Source: Paractinoplanes bogorensis
GTDB taxonomy: Bacteria > Actinomycetota > Actinomycetes > Mycobacteriales > Micromonosporaceae
Direction: 5' to 3'
Assembly (NCBI RefSeq): GCF_018829635.1
Contig: NZ_JAHKKG010000017.1
Coordinates: 62,001-126,000, forward strand
DNA: 64,000 nucleotides
Position 1 is the first letter of the stretch. Every line of letters starts with the position of its first letter. A program made the translations under genes and the position numbers. Positions 40,851 to 48,979 of this stretch are shown piece after piece. The notes below the pieces were generated by a model that had not been told where the DNA came from, ran no database searches, and worked only from the letters and a program-made list of their open reading frames with translations.

Positions 40851-42272
40851 CTAGATCCAGGCGAGCAGGGCGCCCTCGGGATCGGTGAGGAAGTCGCCGA
40901 TGTCGCGCAGGAACTTCGAGCCCAGTTCGCCATCGATGATCCGGTGGTCGAACGAGAGCCCGAGGGTCGTGACCTGGCGAATCTTGATCTTCTCCTTGTG
41001 CACCCAGGGCATCGGCCGGATGGCGCCGAAGGCCAGGATCGCCGACTCGCCGGGCGGCAGGATCGGAGTTCCGGTGTCCACACCGAATACTCCGACATTC
41101 GTGATGGAAAGGGTTCCACCGGCCATATCGAACGGCGGTGTCTTCCCGGACTTCGCCACCTGGACAAGTGTGTTGAGCGCCTCGGCCAGCTCCCGCAGGC
41201 TGAGACGTCCGGCGTCCTTCACATTCGGGACGATCAGGCCGCGTTCGGTCGCCGCCGCGATGCCGAGGTTCACGTACTCCTTGACGACGATCTCGTTCGT
41301 CGCCGCCGACCAGGACGAGTTGACCATCGGGTGCCGGCCGACCGCGAGCAGCACGGCCTTGGCCACCAGCAGCAGCGGCGAGATCCGCACGTCGCGGAAC
41401 TCACGCCGGCCCTTGAGCTTCTCGATCGCCTTCATGGTGCGGGTCACGTCGACCGTGAGGAACTCGGTGACGTGCGGCGCGGTGAACGCCGAGGCCACCA
41501 TGTTCTCCGCGGTGAGCTTGCGGACACCCTTGACCGGGATCCGCTGCTCGCGACTCGCGTCGAAAACGGCGGCGGTGGTCACGGCGGGTGCGATCGGGGC
41601 CGCTTGCGGTGCGCCTGCGGCGGCTTTCTGTACGTCGTCACGCGTCACCGACCCCAGCGGCCCGGTCCCCGCGATCGTGGCCAGGTCGAGGCCGAGATCA
41701 CGGGCCAGCTTGCGCACCGGAGGCTTGGCCAGCACCGGCCCACCCGTCCGCGCAACCGGAGTCGGCGGGGCGACCGGAGCGGGCGGCACCACCGGCGGAG
41801 GCGGAACCACCACCGCGGAGCCGGACGGCGTACCGACGCGTGGCCGCCGTTTCGCGGTGGTGACCTTGGGCCCGTAACCGACGAGCACGGCCGTGCGGCC
41901 ACCCGGCGCCGGACCACCGATCAGGCCCGGCTCGACCGCACCCTCGGCCGGCGCGATCTCGACCGCGGCCAGCGACTCGGCCGACGGCACGGGACCGGGC
42001 AGGTCGGACGGCAGCGGACCGGCCGACGGGTCGGTGTCGATGGCCACGATCGGCGCACCCACCTCGACCGTCGTGCCGGCCTCGACGAAGATCCGCGAGA
42101 CGACGCCGGCCCACTTGGCCGGGATCTCGACGGCCGCCTTGGCCGTCTCGACCTCGACGATCGGCTGGTTCAGCTCGATCGTGTCGCCGACCTTGACCAG
42201 CCAGGACAAGATCTCGCCCTCGGTCAGCCCCTCGCCGAGGTCGGGCAGGTTGAATTCCTTGATCCGTGACAT
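40851..42272 (-). CDS. bkdC: Dihydrolipoamide acyltransferase (E2) of an oxoacid dehydrogenase complex
   Basis: A 473-residue E2: lipoyl domain (1-78) with lipoyl lysine K45 in VETAKAAVE, a long Pro/Ala linker, a peripheral subunit-binding domain (PPVRKLARDLGLDLATIAG) and the catalytic domain ending in SFDHRIIDGE with the active-site histidine. It transfers the acyl group from E1-bound ThDP to CoA. The ATG at 42272 lies 5 bases after the E1beta stop. Branched-chain (Bkd) is inferred from E1alpha/E1beta being separate subunits and from the mycobacterial parallel; pyruvate or acetoin specificity is possible. No E3 gene is in the window. Confidence 0.9.
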   Translation of the reverse strand: MSRIKEFNLPDLGEGLTEGEILSWLVKVGDTIELNQPIVEVETAKAAVEIPAKWAGVVSRIFVEAGTTVEVGAPIVAIDTDPSAGPLPSDLPGPVPSAESLAAVEIAPAEGAVEPGLIGGPAPGGRTAVLVGYGPKVTTAKRRPRVGTPSGSAVVVPPPPVVPPAPVAPPTPVARTGGPVLAKPPVRKLARDLGLDLATIAGTGPLGSVTRDDVQKAAAGAPQAAPIAPAVTTAAVFDASREQRIPVKGVRKLTAENMVASAFTAPHVTEFLTVDVTRTMKAIEKLKGRREFRDVRISPLLLVAKAVLLAVGRHPMVNSSWSAATNEIVVKEYVNLGIAAATERGLIVPNVKDAGRLSLRELAEALNTLVQVAKSGKTPPFDMAGGTLSITNVGVFGVDTGTPILPPGESAILAFGAIRPMPWVHKEKIKIRQVTTLGLSFDHRIIDGELGSKFLRDIGDFLTDPEGALLAWI

Positions 42273-42277
42273 CGGGG

Positions 42278-43264
42278 TCACCAGCCGAACGAACGGTCGA
42301 CGGCGTCGAGCACCCGGTCGAGGTCGGGGAGGTACTCCTCCTCGACCCGGGCCGCCGGGTACGGGATGTCGTAACCCGTGACCCGCAGCACCGGCGCCTC
42401 GAGCGAATAGAAACAGTGCTCGGTGATGCGCGCGGCGAGTTCGGCGCCGAGACCGATGTTGCCGGGGGCCTCGTGCACGACGACGGCGCGGCCGGTCCGG
42501 CGTACGGAGGAATAGATCTTGTCGTAGTCGACCGGTGACAGCGAGCGCAGGTCGATGACCTCGAGGTTGCGGCCGTCCTCGGCGGCGGCGCTGGCCGCGT
42601 CGAGAGCGGTGCGGACCATCGGCCCGTACGCGATGAGGGTCGCGTCCGTGCCTTCGCGCGCGATCCGGGCCTCGTGCAGCGGATAGGCGCCGGCGATGTC
42701 GGCGTCGAGGTCGACCTCGCCCTTTTCCCAGTAACGGCGCTTGGGCTCGAAGAAGACCACCGGGTCGTCCGAGTTGATCGCCTGCTGGATCATCGAATAC
42801 GCGTCGGCGGGATTCGAGCAGGTCACGACCTTGAGGCCGGGGGTGTGCGAGAAGTACGCCTCGGGCGACTCGGAGTGGTGCTCGACCGCGCCGATGCCGC
42901 CGCCGAACGGGATGCGGATGACGATCGGCAGCCGCACCTTGCCGTTGGAGCGGTAGAACATCTTGGCGACCTGGGCCACGATCTGGTTGTAGGCCGGGAA
43001 GACGAACCCGTCGAACTGAATCTCGCAGACCGGCCGGTAGCCACGGATGGCCAGGCCGACCGCCGTGCCGACGATGCCGGCCTCGGCCAGCGGGGTGTCG
43101 ATGACCCGGTCGTCGCCGAAGTCCTTCTGCAGGCCGTCGGTGATCCGGAACACGCCGCCGAGCTTGCCGACGTCCTCACCCATGATGACGACCTTGGAGT
43201 TCTGCTCCAGCGAGCGGCGCAGGCCGTGGTTGAGGGCCTTGCCGATGGTGATCGTCTCGGCCAT
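42278..43264 (-). CDS. bkdB: Oxoacid dehydrogenase E1 component, beta subunit
   Basis: A 328-residue transketolase-like subunit: MAETITIGKALNHGLRRSLEQ, VVIMGEDVGKLGGVFRIT, DTPLAEAGIVGTAVGLA, IRIPFGGGIGAVEHHSESPEAYF and VVHEAPGNIGLGAELAARI. With E1alpha it forms the ThDP-dependent 2-oxoacid decarboxylase. The ATG overlaps the E1alpha stop by one base (TGATG). A longer frame to 43522 only overlaps E1alpha and is not needed. Confidence 0.95.
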   Translation of the reverse strand: MAETITIGKALNHGLRRSLEQNSKVVIMGEDVGKLGGVFRITDGLQKDFGDDRVIDTPLAEAGIVGTAVGLAIRGYRPVCEIQFDGFVFPAYNQIVAQVAKMFYRSNGKVRLPIVIRIPFGGGIGAVEHHSESPEAYFSHTPGLKVVTCSNPADAYSMIQQAINSDDPVVFFEPKRRYWEKGEVDLDADIAGAYPLHEARIAREGTDATLIAYGPMVRTALDAASAAAEDGRNLEVIDLRSLSPVDYDKIYSSVRRTGRAVVVHEAPGNIGLGAELAARITEHCFYSLEAPVLRVTGYDIPYPAARVEEEYLPDLDRVLDAVDRSFGW

Positions 43265-44403
43265 CAGTGGTCGCTCCCCTCGAACGAGGCGTGGTACTCG
43301 GCGAACTGGGCCCGCTGGGCGTCGAGCTCGGGCGAGCCGTGCGGATAGACGTTGTCGAACATCGAGATCGGCTGCGGGTCGGGCATCTCGAGCACCCGCT
43401 CGCGCAGGCTCAGGGCGAGCGTCTTGGCGGTTTCGTCGACCTCGTCGAAGAAGCTCTCGTCGGCCACCTGCTGCTTGGCCAGGAACGCCCGCAGCCGGCT
43501 GATCGGGTCTTTGGCCTTCCACGACTCGACCTCGCTCGCGATGCGGTAGCGGGTCGGGTCGTCGGAGCTGGTGTGCGCGCCCATCCGGTAGGTATAGGCC
43601 TCGATCAGCGTCGGGCCCTGACCGTTGCGCGCGTTGTCGAGCGCCGCCCGGGTGACCGCGAAGCTGGCCAGCACGTCGTTGCCGTCGATCCGGACGCCCG
43701 GGAAGCCGTAGCCGGCCGCCCGGCGGTAGAGCGGGATCCGGGTCTGGCGCTCGAGCGGCTCGGAGATCGCGTACTGGTTGTTCTGGCAGAAGAAGACCAT
43801 CGGGGCGTGGAAGACACCGGCCCAGACGAACGCCTCGTTGACCTCGCCCTGGCTGGTGGCGCCGTCGCCGAAGTAGGCGATCACCGCCTCGCCGTCGGGG
43901 CCGCCGGTCTTGCCGTCCATGGTCACGCCCATCGCGTAGCCGGTCGCGTGCAGCGTCTGCGAGCCGATCACGATGGTGTAGCCGTTGAAGCGGTGCTCGT
44001 TGGCGTCCCAGCCGCCCTGGTCGACGCCCCGGAACAGGCCGAACGGCATGATCGGGTCGATTCCGCGGGTGTAGAGGACGCCGTGCTCGCGATAGGTCGG
44101 GAACGCCATGTCCTGGGGTCGCATCGCCCGGCCGGAGCCGACCTGGGCCGCCTCCTGGCCCAGCAGGCTGGCCCAGATGCCGAGCTCGCCCTGTCGCTGC
44201 AGCGCGGTTGCCTCGGCGTCGAGCCGCCGGACCGTCACCAGGTCGCGGTAGAGCTCGCGATACTCGTCGTCGGTGAAGTCGACCGAGTACGTGATGCCGT
44301 CAGCGGTGGTCACGCTGTCGACGCGCTCGCCGTCGGGGGTGAGCAGCTGGACGAAGCCGCCTGCTGGAGCGTCGGCCCCAACAATGCTTTCGCCGTTCGC
44401 CAT
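43264..44403 (-). CDS. bkdA: Oxoacid dehydrogenase E1 component, alpha subunit
   Basis: A 379-residue subunit with the ThDP/Mg motif GDGATSQGEVNEAFVWAGVF ... NNQYAIS and LYREHGVL-type region (FPTYREHGVLYTRGIDP), RMGAHTSSDDPTRYR (phosphorylation-loop region of eukaryotic homologues). The ATG at 44403 has a clear GGGAG site 7 bases upstream; an ATG at 44421 is in frame but has a weaker site. First gene of a three-gene operon, downstream of a regulatory-looking intergenic region. Confidence 0.94.
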   Translation of the reverse strand: MANGESIVGADAPAGGFVQLLTPDGERVDSVTTADGITYSVDFTDDEYRELYRDLVTVRRLDAEATALQRQGELGIWASLLGQEAAQVGSGRAMRPQDMAFPTYREHGVLYTRGIDPIMPFGLFRGVDQGGWDANEHRFNGYTIVIGSQTLHATGYAMGVTMDGKTGGPDGEAVIAYFGDGATSQGEVNEAFVWAGVFHAPMVFFCQNNQYAISEPLERQTRIPLYRRAAGYGFPGVRIDGNDVLASFAVTRAALDNARNGQGPTLIEAYTYRMGAHTSSDDPTRYRIASEVESWKAKDPISRLRAFLAKQQVADESFFDEVDETAKTLALSLRERVLEMPDPQPISMFDNVYPHGSPELDAQRAQFAEYHASFEGSDH

Positions 44404-44839
44404 CCAAGTCTCCCTGTTCATCTCTGCGCCCGCGACGGGTGTCGCCCGTGCGCGCGGCGGCCGCTGGTCGCCGCGCCTGGCCCGGGTGAGGTTGCCGCGC
44501 GGCGTTTCGGCGCGGGCCTGGACCCCGCCGGGGAGTGACGGCCCCCACCACGCCCCGCTGGGTCGGCGAAGCGACGGCGGCGGTGCCGTCGCCCCCATCC
44601 TGACAGAGAACGTGAGCCCCGTTACAGGTCAGGTCGATCACAGTCGGGAAATTCCTCCGTCATATCGGTGCCCGTATTTGTCCAAATAAGCGGCTTTCGT
44701 ACGGTCACTACCGTACGAACGGCTGCTTTACGCCGCTGCCGATATGCCCATGCGTCGTTCAGTCCGGTAACTGCGGCCCATCAATGTTGATCATTGCTGG
44801 CCGCGTCCGACCCATGCGACGCAGAGGAGGACCCCGGCC
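44404..44839. other. Divergent regulatory region with nested inverted repeats
   Basis: A 436-base gap without a gene. Besides the perfect 10-4-10 palindrome (44696-44719) it has TATTT/AAATA around GTCC (44675-44688), CATATCGG (44661-44668) with CCGATATG (44739-44746) bracketing it, and a leader hairpin (GCGGCC at 44773-44778 with 44799-44804, plus inner CAATG/CATTG) just before the plus-strand gene. The half near the E1alpha gene (44404-44640) shows no clear element. Confidence 0.5.
44696..44719. promoter_or_regulatory. Perfect 10-4-10 operator-like palindrome
   Basis: TTCGTACGGT (44696-44705) and ACCGTACGAA (44710-44719) are exact reverse complements around CACT. It lies 293 bases from the E1alpha start and 120 bases from the plus-strand start. 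Size and symmetry fit a TetR- or GntR-type dimer site. Confidence 0.55.
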
Positions 44840-46027
44840 GTGCCGGACCAGCCGGATCAGCCCGACGAGGACCTCGTGCCACCGATGAGGGTGATGCGCA
44901 AGCGCCTCAACGGGGTCTATCGGGCCGACACCGGGTTCTCCGGGCCGACGCGTCGTTATGTGCTGATCGTGGCGATGCTGGTGGGACTGGCATCGGTGCC
45001 GACCCTGGCCGCGATCACCGCCGGGTCGCGGGAGCTGTCCGGTCCGCGGACGGACACGATGGACATTCCGTTCCTGCCGCCGCCCTCGTCGGGGCCGGTG
45101 CGGCAGCAGCCGACCGATCGGCCGCCGTCGGGATCCGGGCCCGAGCCGGACGACCAGGACGGCTCGGTTCAAGGGGCGTCCAAGAGCGCCGATGCGGCCG
45201 TACGGGCGGGGAAGCTGATCGGTCAGGCCGGGCGTCGCGAGCCGGCCGTGCGAGAGCGGCCGCGCGCCGGTTCGTCCGCCAGTTCACCGGGAAGCAGTTC
45301 GCGCGCCCGGGACTCGTCGCGTGCCCGGGACTCGTCGGGCGGCCGGGACTCGTCGGGCGGCCGGGACCATGACTCGCGGGCCGGGGGCTCGAAGGCCGGC
45401 GGGGCGTCGGGGGCCGTACGGGATGAAAACCGCGGAAACTCGGACCCGGGACGTGATGAGCCTGCTCATTGGGGTAGGAGGCCCTCTGTGCCCGGTCTGC
45501 CGTCGGTGCCCGGCGATGCGACGGACGCGCCCGGATCGGACGACGACTCCGAGCGACCCGACGTGCCCGGTCTGCCCGACGTGCCGGACGACCCGGTCGA
45601 CGAACCGGACGCTCCGGATGACGCCGGCCACCACGACAACTCCGACGATCAGGGCTCCGACGATCAGGACTCCGACCGGCCCCGCCACCGCCGGTGCGAG
45701 GAGAGCAGCACCGAGACCCACCGTTCCGTTGCCCGTCACCGGTCACGCGACCGGTCCGAACACAGCCGGAGGTCAGCTGTGGCCGAACGTCCGAACAACA
45801 TCCGCCCGTCCAGCATCCTCGAGCGCAGCTACGCCAACGTCGGCAACAACCACGGACGGCGGCTGATCCCCGAGGCCCGCTCGGAGGAGAACCAGAACCG
45901 GTCGTATCGCGGCAGCCACCGCGCGAGCAGCCTGCACCACGCCGACGACACGGCGGAGCAGCAGCGCAGCTCCCGGGTCGGCCGGCACCACGCCGAGCAC
46001 AGCGAGGACCTCTCCGGACGCTGGTAG
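44840..46027 (+). CDS. Single-pass membrane protein with long Arg/Ser/Asp-rich disordered tail
   Basis: A 395-residue protein with a charged cytoplasmic start, one membrane helix (about 40-60) and about 335 residues of low complexity outside: first Pro/Ser-rich, then repeats of the type RARDSSRARDSSGGRDSSGGRD, then an acidic Asp/Pro tract (VPGLPDVPDDPVDEPDAP) and an Arg/His/Ser-rich end. GAGGAGG precedes the GTG at 44840. No domain is recognised; it may be wall-spanning. Function unknown. Confidence 0.65.
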   Translation: MPDQPDQPDEDLVPPMRVMRKRLNGVYRADTGFSGPTRRYVLIVAMLVGLASVPTLAAITAGSRELSGPRTDTMDIPFLPPPSSGPVRQQPTDRPPSGSGPEPDDQDGSVQGASKSADAAVRAGKLIGQAGRREPAVRERPRAGSSASSPGSSSRARDSSRARDSSGGRDSSGGRDHDSRAGGSKAGGASGAVRDENRGNSDPGRDEPAHWGRRPSVPGLPSVPGDATDAPGSDDDSERPDVPGLPDVPDDPVDEPDAPDDAGHHDNSDDQGSDDQDSDRPRHRRCEESSTETHRSVARHRSRDRSEHSRRSAVAERPNNIRPSSILERSYANVGNNHGRRLIPEARSEENQNRSYRGSHRASSLHHADDTAEQQRSSRVGRHHAEHSEDLSGRW

Positions 46028-46035
46028 AGGGGAGC

Positions 46036-47253
46036 TCAGACCCCGCCGTCCTCCAGGCGGTGGCGGTTGGCCTCGATCCAGGCGTCGATGGCCTCGGCGT
46101 CGTTGGGGTCGACGCCCTCGGAGATCAGCTGGGCCACCGCCGCGGTGGCCGCGCTGCGCTTCTCGCCGGTGGCGTAGAGCCGCGCGAACTCGGGGATCAT
46201 CTCTTCGACCACGTGGTCGGTCTGCTCGGCCGCGGCCTCGGGCAGGTCGCGCCGCCGGGTCGCATAGGCCGACCAGGCCCGCGTGACCCGGGGCAGCATG
46301 GCCGCGTCGTCCATGTCGAGGACGGCCCGCCGGTGCACCCAGTCGAGCAGGAACAGCCCGGCCACGGCCGGGCTCCAGCGCAGCGGGTCGGGGTCGGGCA
46401 GGCTCGCCGCGTGGTCGAGGATCAGGCTCAGGCAGAAATGCAGCGAGGCCAGCTCGTCGTCGGCGTGCACCCGCTCGAGGGAGAACCGGGCCGCCTCGGG
46501 TGAAGCCAGGAAGTCGCGGACGAGTCCGGTGCTGTCGACCGTGGGTGGCTCGGTCAGCGGCGGGGTGGTGGCCGCGGGCAGCAGGGCCAGCCGCGCGCCG
46601 GCCAGGGCCCGGTCGGTGGCCAGGGAACCCTCGGCGGGCAGCTCGCTCAGCCCGTCGGTGATCTCGAGGTGGCGAATGACCTCGTCGCGCAGCCGGCCCG
46701 GGTCTTCCTCGCGGAACCAGGTCAGTTCGTCGTCGTCGCACATCTGGCGGACCTGTTCGAGGATCCGCTCGGCCGAGGAGCCGACGTAGAGATCTTTGGC
46801 GATGCCGATGTTGTGGTCGACCAGGGCCACGACCGCGTGCTCGGGGCCGCCCTCGTCGACGTCGTCGTAGGCGAACGTGACCAGATAGGACGTCTGGTCG
46901 CCGTAGACGTCGCCGTAGGCGTAACAGCCGGTGGGCCGGACCCGGCCGAGCTGGGCGGTCCAGGCCGGCGCCTGGGCACCCCGGCGGACCGTGGCCGAGC
47001 CCTCGGCGTCGGGCACGAGGACGGCGAAGACCTCGCGGATCGTGGTGGCCGAGGCCGTGCGGCGCCGGGTGGTGGCGGAGAGGAAATCGCCGACGAACCC
47101 GCGGACGGCGGTGTCGCGATCTTCCTCGGCTATCGAATAGACGCTGCCGAGCAGGGCAGTGCCCAGCATCTCGGCGTCCAGCGCGCAGCCGAGCTTCGCC
47201 ACGTCGCGGGCCGCGTGCAGGACCGCCTCGTACGGAGTCTGTGGTGCGGGCAT
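46036..47253 (-). CDS. Conserved-looking hypothetical protein
   Basis: A 405-residue soluble, acidic, mostly helical protein (start MPAPQTPYEAVLHAARDVAKLG). It has a stretch resembling a regulated hydrolase core (HAVVALVDHNIGIAKDLYVG) but no motif I can assign. Residue use and the absence of low complexity indicate a real globular protein. It sits between the disordered membrane protein (convergent, 8-base gap) and the GTPase pair (37 bases downstream of them on the same strand), so it may be the third gene of the GTPase transcript. Confidence 0.75.
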   Translation of the reverse strand: MPAPQTPYEAVLHAARDVAKLGCALDAEMLGTALLGSVYSIAEEDRDTAVRGFVGDFLSATTRRRTASATTIREVFAVLVPDAEGSATVRRGAQAPAWTAQLGRVRPTGCYAYGDVYGDQTSYLVTFAYDDVDEGGPEHAVVALVDHNIGIAKDLYVGSSAERILEQVRQMCDDDELTWFREEDPGRLRDEVIRHLEITDGLSELPAEGSLATDRALAGARLALLPAATTPPLTEPPTVDSTGLVRDFLASPEAARFSLERVHADDELASLHFCLSLILDHAASLPDPDPLRWSPAVAGLFLLDWVHRRAVLDMDDAAMLPRVTRAWSAYATRRRDLPEAAAEQTDHVVEEMIPEFARLYATGEKRSAATAAVAQLISEGVDPNDAEAIDAWIEANRHRLEDGGV

Positions 47254-47290
47254 GTCGCGAGCCTACCCGGCACGGTGCGTGCTCGGACTA

Positions 47291-48979
47291 CTACGAACGC
47301 ACGGCGGTGAGAGCTTCACGCGCTTGCGCATAGGCGTTCAGCACTTCGCGTACGGGCGCCACCACGTACTCCCGGCCGACCTCGCTCACCGAGGTGCGCA
47401 GTCGCTGCTCGGCCCGCCGCCGGGCGCGCCGGGCTCCCCACTCCACGGCCGGGCGCATGAGCAGCCACAACAGCACGCCGAGGAGCAGTCCGCCGACCAG
47501 CAGCACGGTGGGCAGCGGGACGATGCCGACGGCCGGATCGTCCAACTCGGGCAGGCCGAGGATGCGCAGAACGTACCCGAAGATCAGCCAGCCCAGGCCG
47601 AACACCGCGGCGGCCAGGAAGAGCCAGTGCAGCGCGCCGACCGCCCGCCACCAGAGCGGCGATCTGGCCACGCCCAGGTCGGTCGTGCCGATCGCCCGGT
47701 CGAGCGCGTCGGACAGGTCGGCCGCGCGCGAGCGGGCGGCCGTGGTCAGCGCCGGTTCCCACACGTCGGGCAGTGGCGCTGCGGCCCGGCTCGACACCGC
47801 GCGGACGGCCAGGCTGACGGCGGACTTCTGGGCCGCGTCGGCCTCGGGCAGCGAGGTGCGTGGCACGAGTTCGGTCGAATAGGAGCGGGGCTGCTCGTCG
47901 TCGGCCTTGTCCGAGGCCGGAGTCTCGGTGAGATGCAGGCGGCGCAGCGGATCGGGCCGGAACCGGCTCAGGCCCCGGGTCAGCGGCCAGCCGGTGGCGG
48001 CCGAGGCCCGGTGCCGGTAGGCGGCCGCGGTGGCGTCGGCGACCGCGCCGACCCCGGCCGAGAGGGACAGCGCGTCGGTCAGCTGGCGGACGGTGGCCCG
48101 GTCGACCTCGTCCTCGGCCGCGGGCGGTCCGATCATGCTGGTCAGGGGCGTGCTGACGGTCTCGAGGTCGCCGGCCACCCGCTGCAGGGCGGCCTGCCGC
48201 TCGGCGACCGTGCTCTCCAGCGAGCCACGCAGGTCGGCCAGCATGCCGGGCTGTTTGGCCGAGGTGGCCAGCACCGGGGCCTCGCCCAGGCCGTCGTCGG
48301 TGAGCAGCCGCTTCAGGTCGCTCAGCACCAGGTCGGTGTCCTGCGTGGACAACCGGTCGGCCTGGTTGAGCACCACCACGGTGACCGCGGCGTGCGAGCG
48401 GAACTGGGAGAGATAGGCCTGGTGCAGGATCCGGTCGCCGTACTTCTGCGGGTCGACCACCCAGACGATCAGGTCGACCAGGCCGAGCAGGCGGTCGACC
48501 TCGAGCCGGTGTCCACGTTCGACCGAGTCGAAGTCGGGCAGGTCGAGCAGCACCAGACCGCGCAGGGCGGCCTCGTCCTCGCCGTCGAGCGCGCTCTCCC
48601 GGATGAACCGGTGCCGGGGCAGCACGCCGACCCAGTCGAGCAGCTTGGTGGCCGGCTCGAGCGGGCCCCAGACGCACGCGTGGGCCACCCCGGTCGTCGG
48701 CCGCCGCACGCCGACCGGCGACAGCTTGAGCCGGGCCAGGGCGTTGAACAGGCTGGACTTGCCGCTGCCGGTGCTGCCGGCGAGCGCCACCACGGTGTGT
48801 TCCCGCGACAGCGACAACCGGTGGCCGGCCCGCTCGACCAGCGTGTGCGCGGCGACGAGTTCGTTGTCGGGCAGGTAGGGGTCGACCAGGCGCAGGAACC
48901 GGCTCAGCGCCTCGATCCGCACCACCAACCGGTCGGCGTCCACCCGCTCGTTGCCCCGCACCTTCTCCACCAGGCTCAT
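47291..48979 (-). CDS. Dynamin-like/YfjP-type GTPase with two membrane helices (second of pair)
   Basis: A 562-residue protein: N-terminal GTPase with P-loop GSTGSGKSS (K74), switch motif DLPDFD (146-151) and NQAD (205-208); a helical middle; and two C-terminal membrane helices (HWLFLAAAVFGLGWLIFGYVL and LPTVLLVGGLLLGVLLWLLM). The ATG overlaps the upstream GTPase stop by 4 bases. Overlapping pairs of large GTPases in actinobacteria include Streptomyces DynA/DynB, which stabilise division septa; this pair is similar in organisation. Orthology is inferred from architecture only. Confidence 0.85.
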   Translation of the reverse strand: MSLVEKVRGNERVDADRLVVRIEALSRFLRLVDPYLPDNELVAAHTLVERAGHRLSLSREHTVVALAGSTGSGKSSLFNALARLKLSPVGVRRPTTGVAHACVWGPLEPATKLLDWVGVLPRHRFIRESALDGEDEAALRGLVLLDLPDFDSVERGHRLEVDRLLGLVDLIVWVVDPQKYGDRILHQAYLSQFRSHAAVTVVVLNQADRLSTQDTDLVLSDLKRLLTDDGLGEAPVLATSAKQPGMLADLRGSLESTVAERQAALQRVAGDLETVSTPLTSMIGPPAAEDEVDRATVRQLTDALSLSAGVGAVADATAAAYRHRASAATGWPLTRGLSRFRPDPLRRLHLTETPASDKADDEQPRSYSTELVPRTSLPEADAAQKSAVSLAVRAVSSRAAAPLPDVWEPALTTAARSRAADLSDALDRAIGTTDLGVARSPLWWRAVGALHWLFLAAAVFGLGWLIFGYVLRILGLPELDDPAVGIVPLPTVLLVGGLLLGVLLWLLMRPAVEWGARRARRRAEQRLRTSVSEVGREYVVAPVREVLNAYAQAREALTAVRS

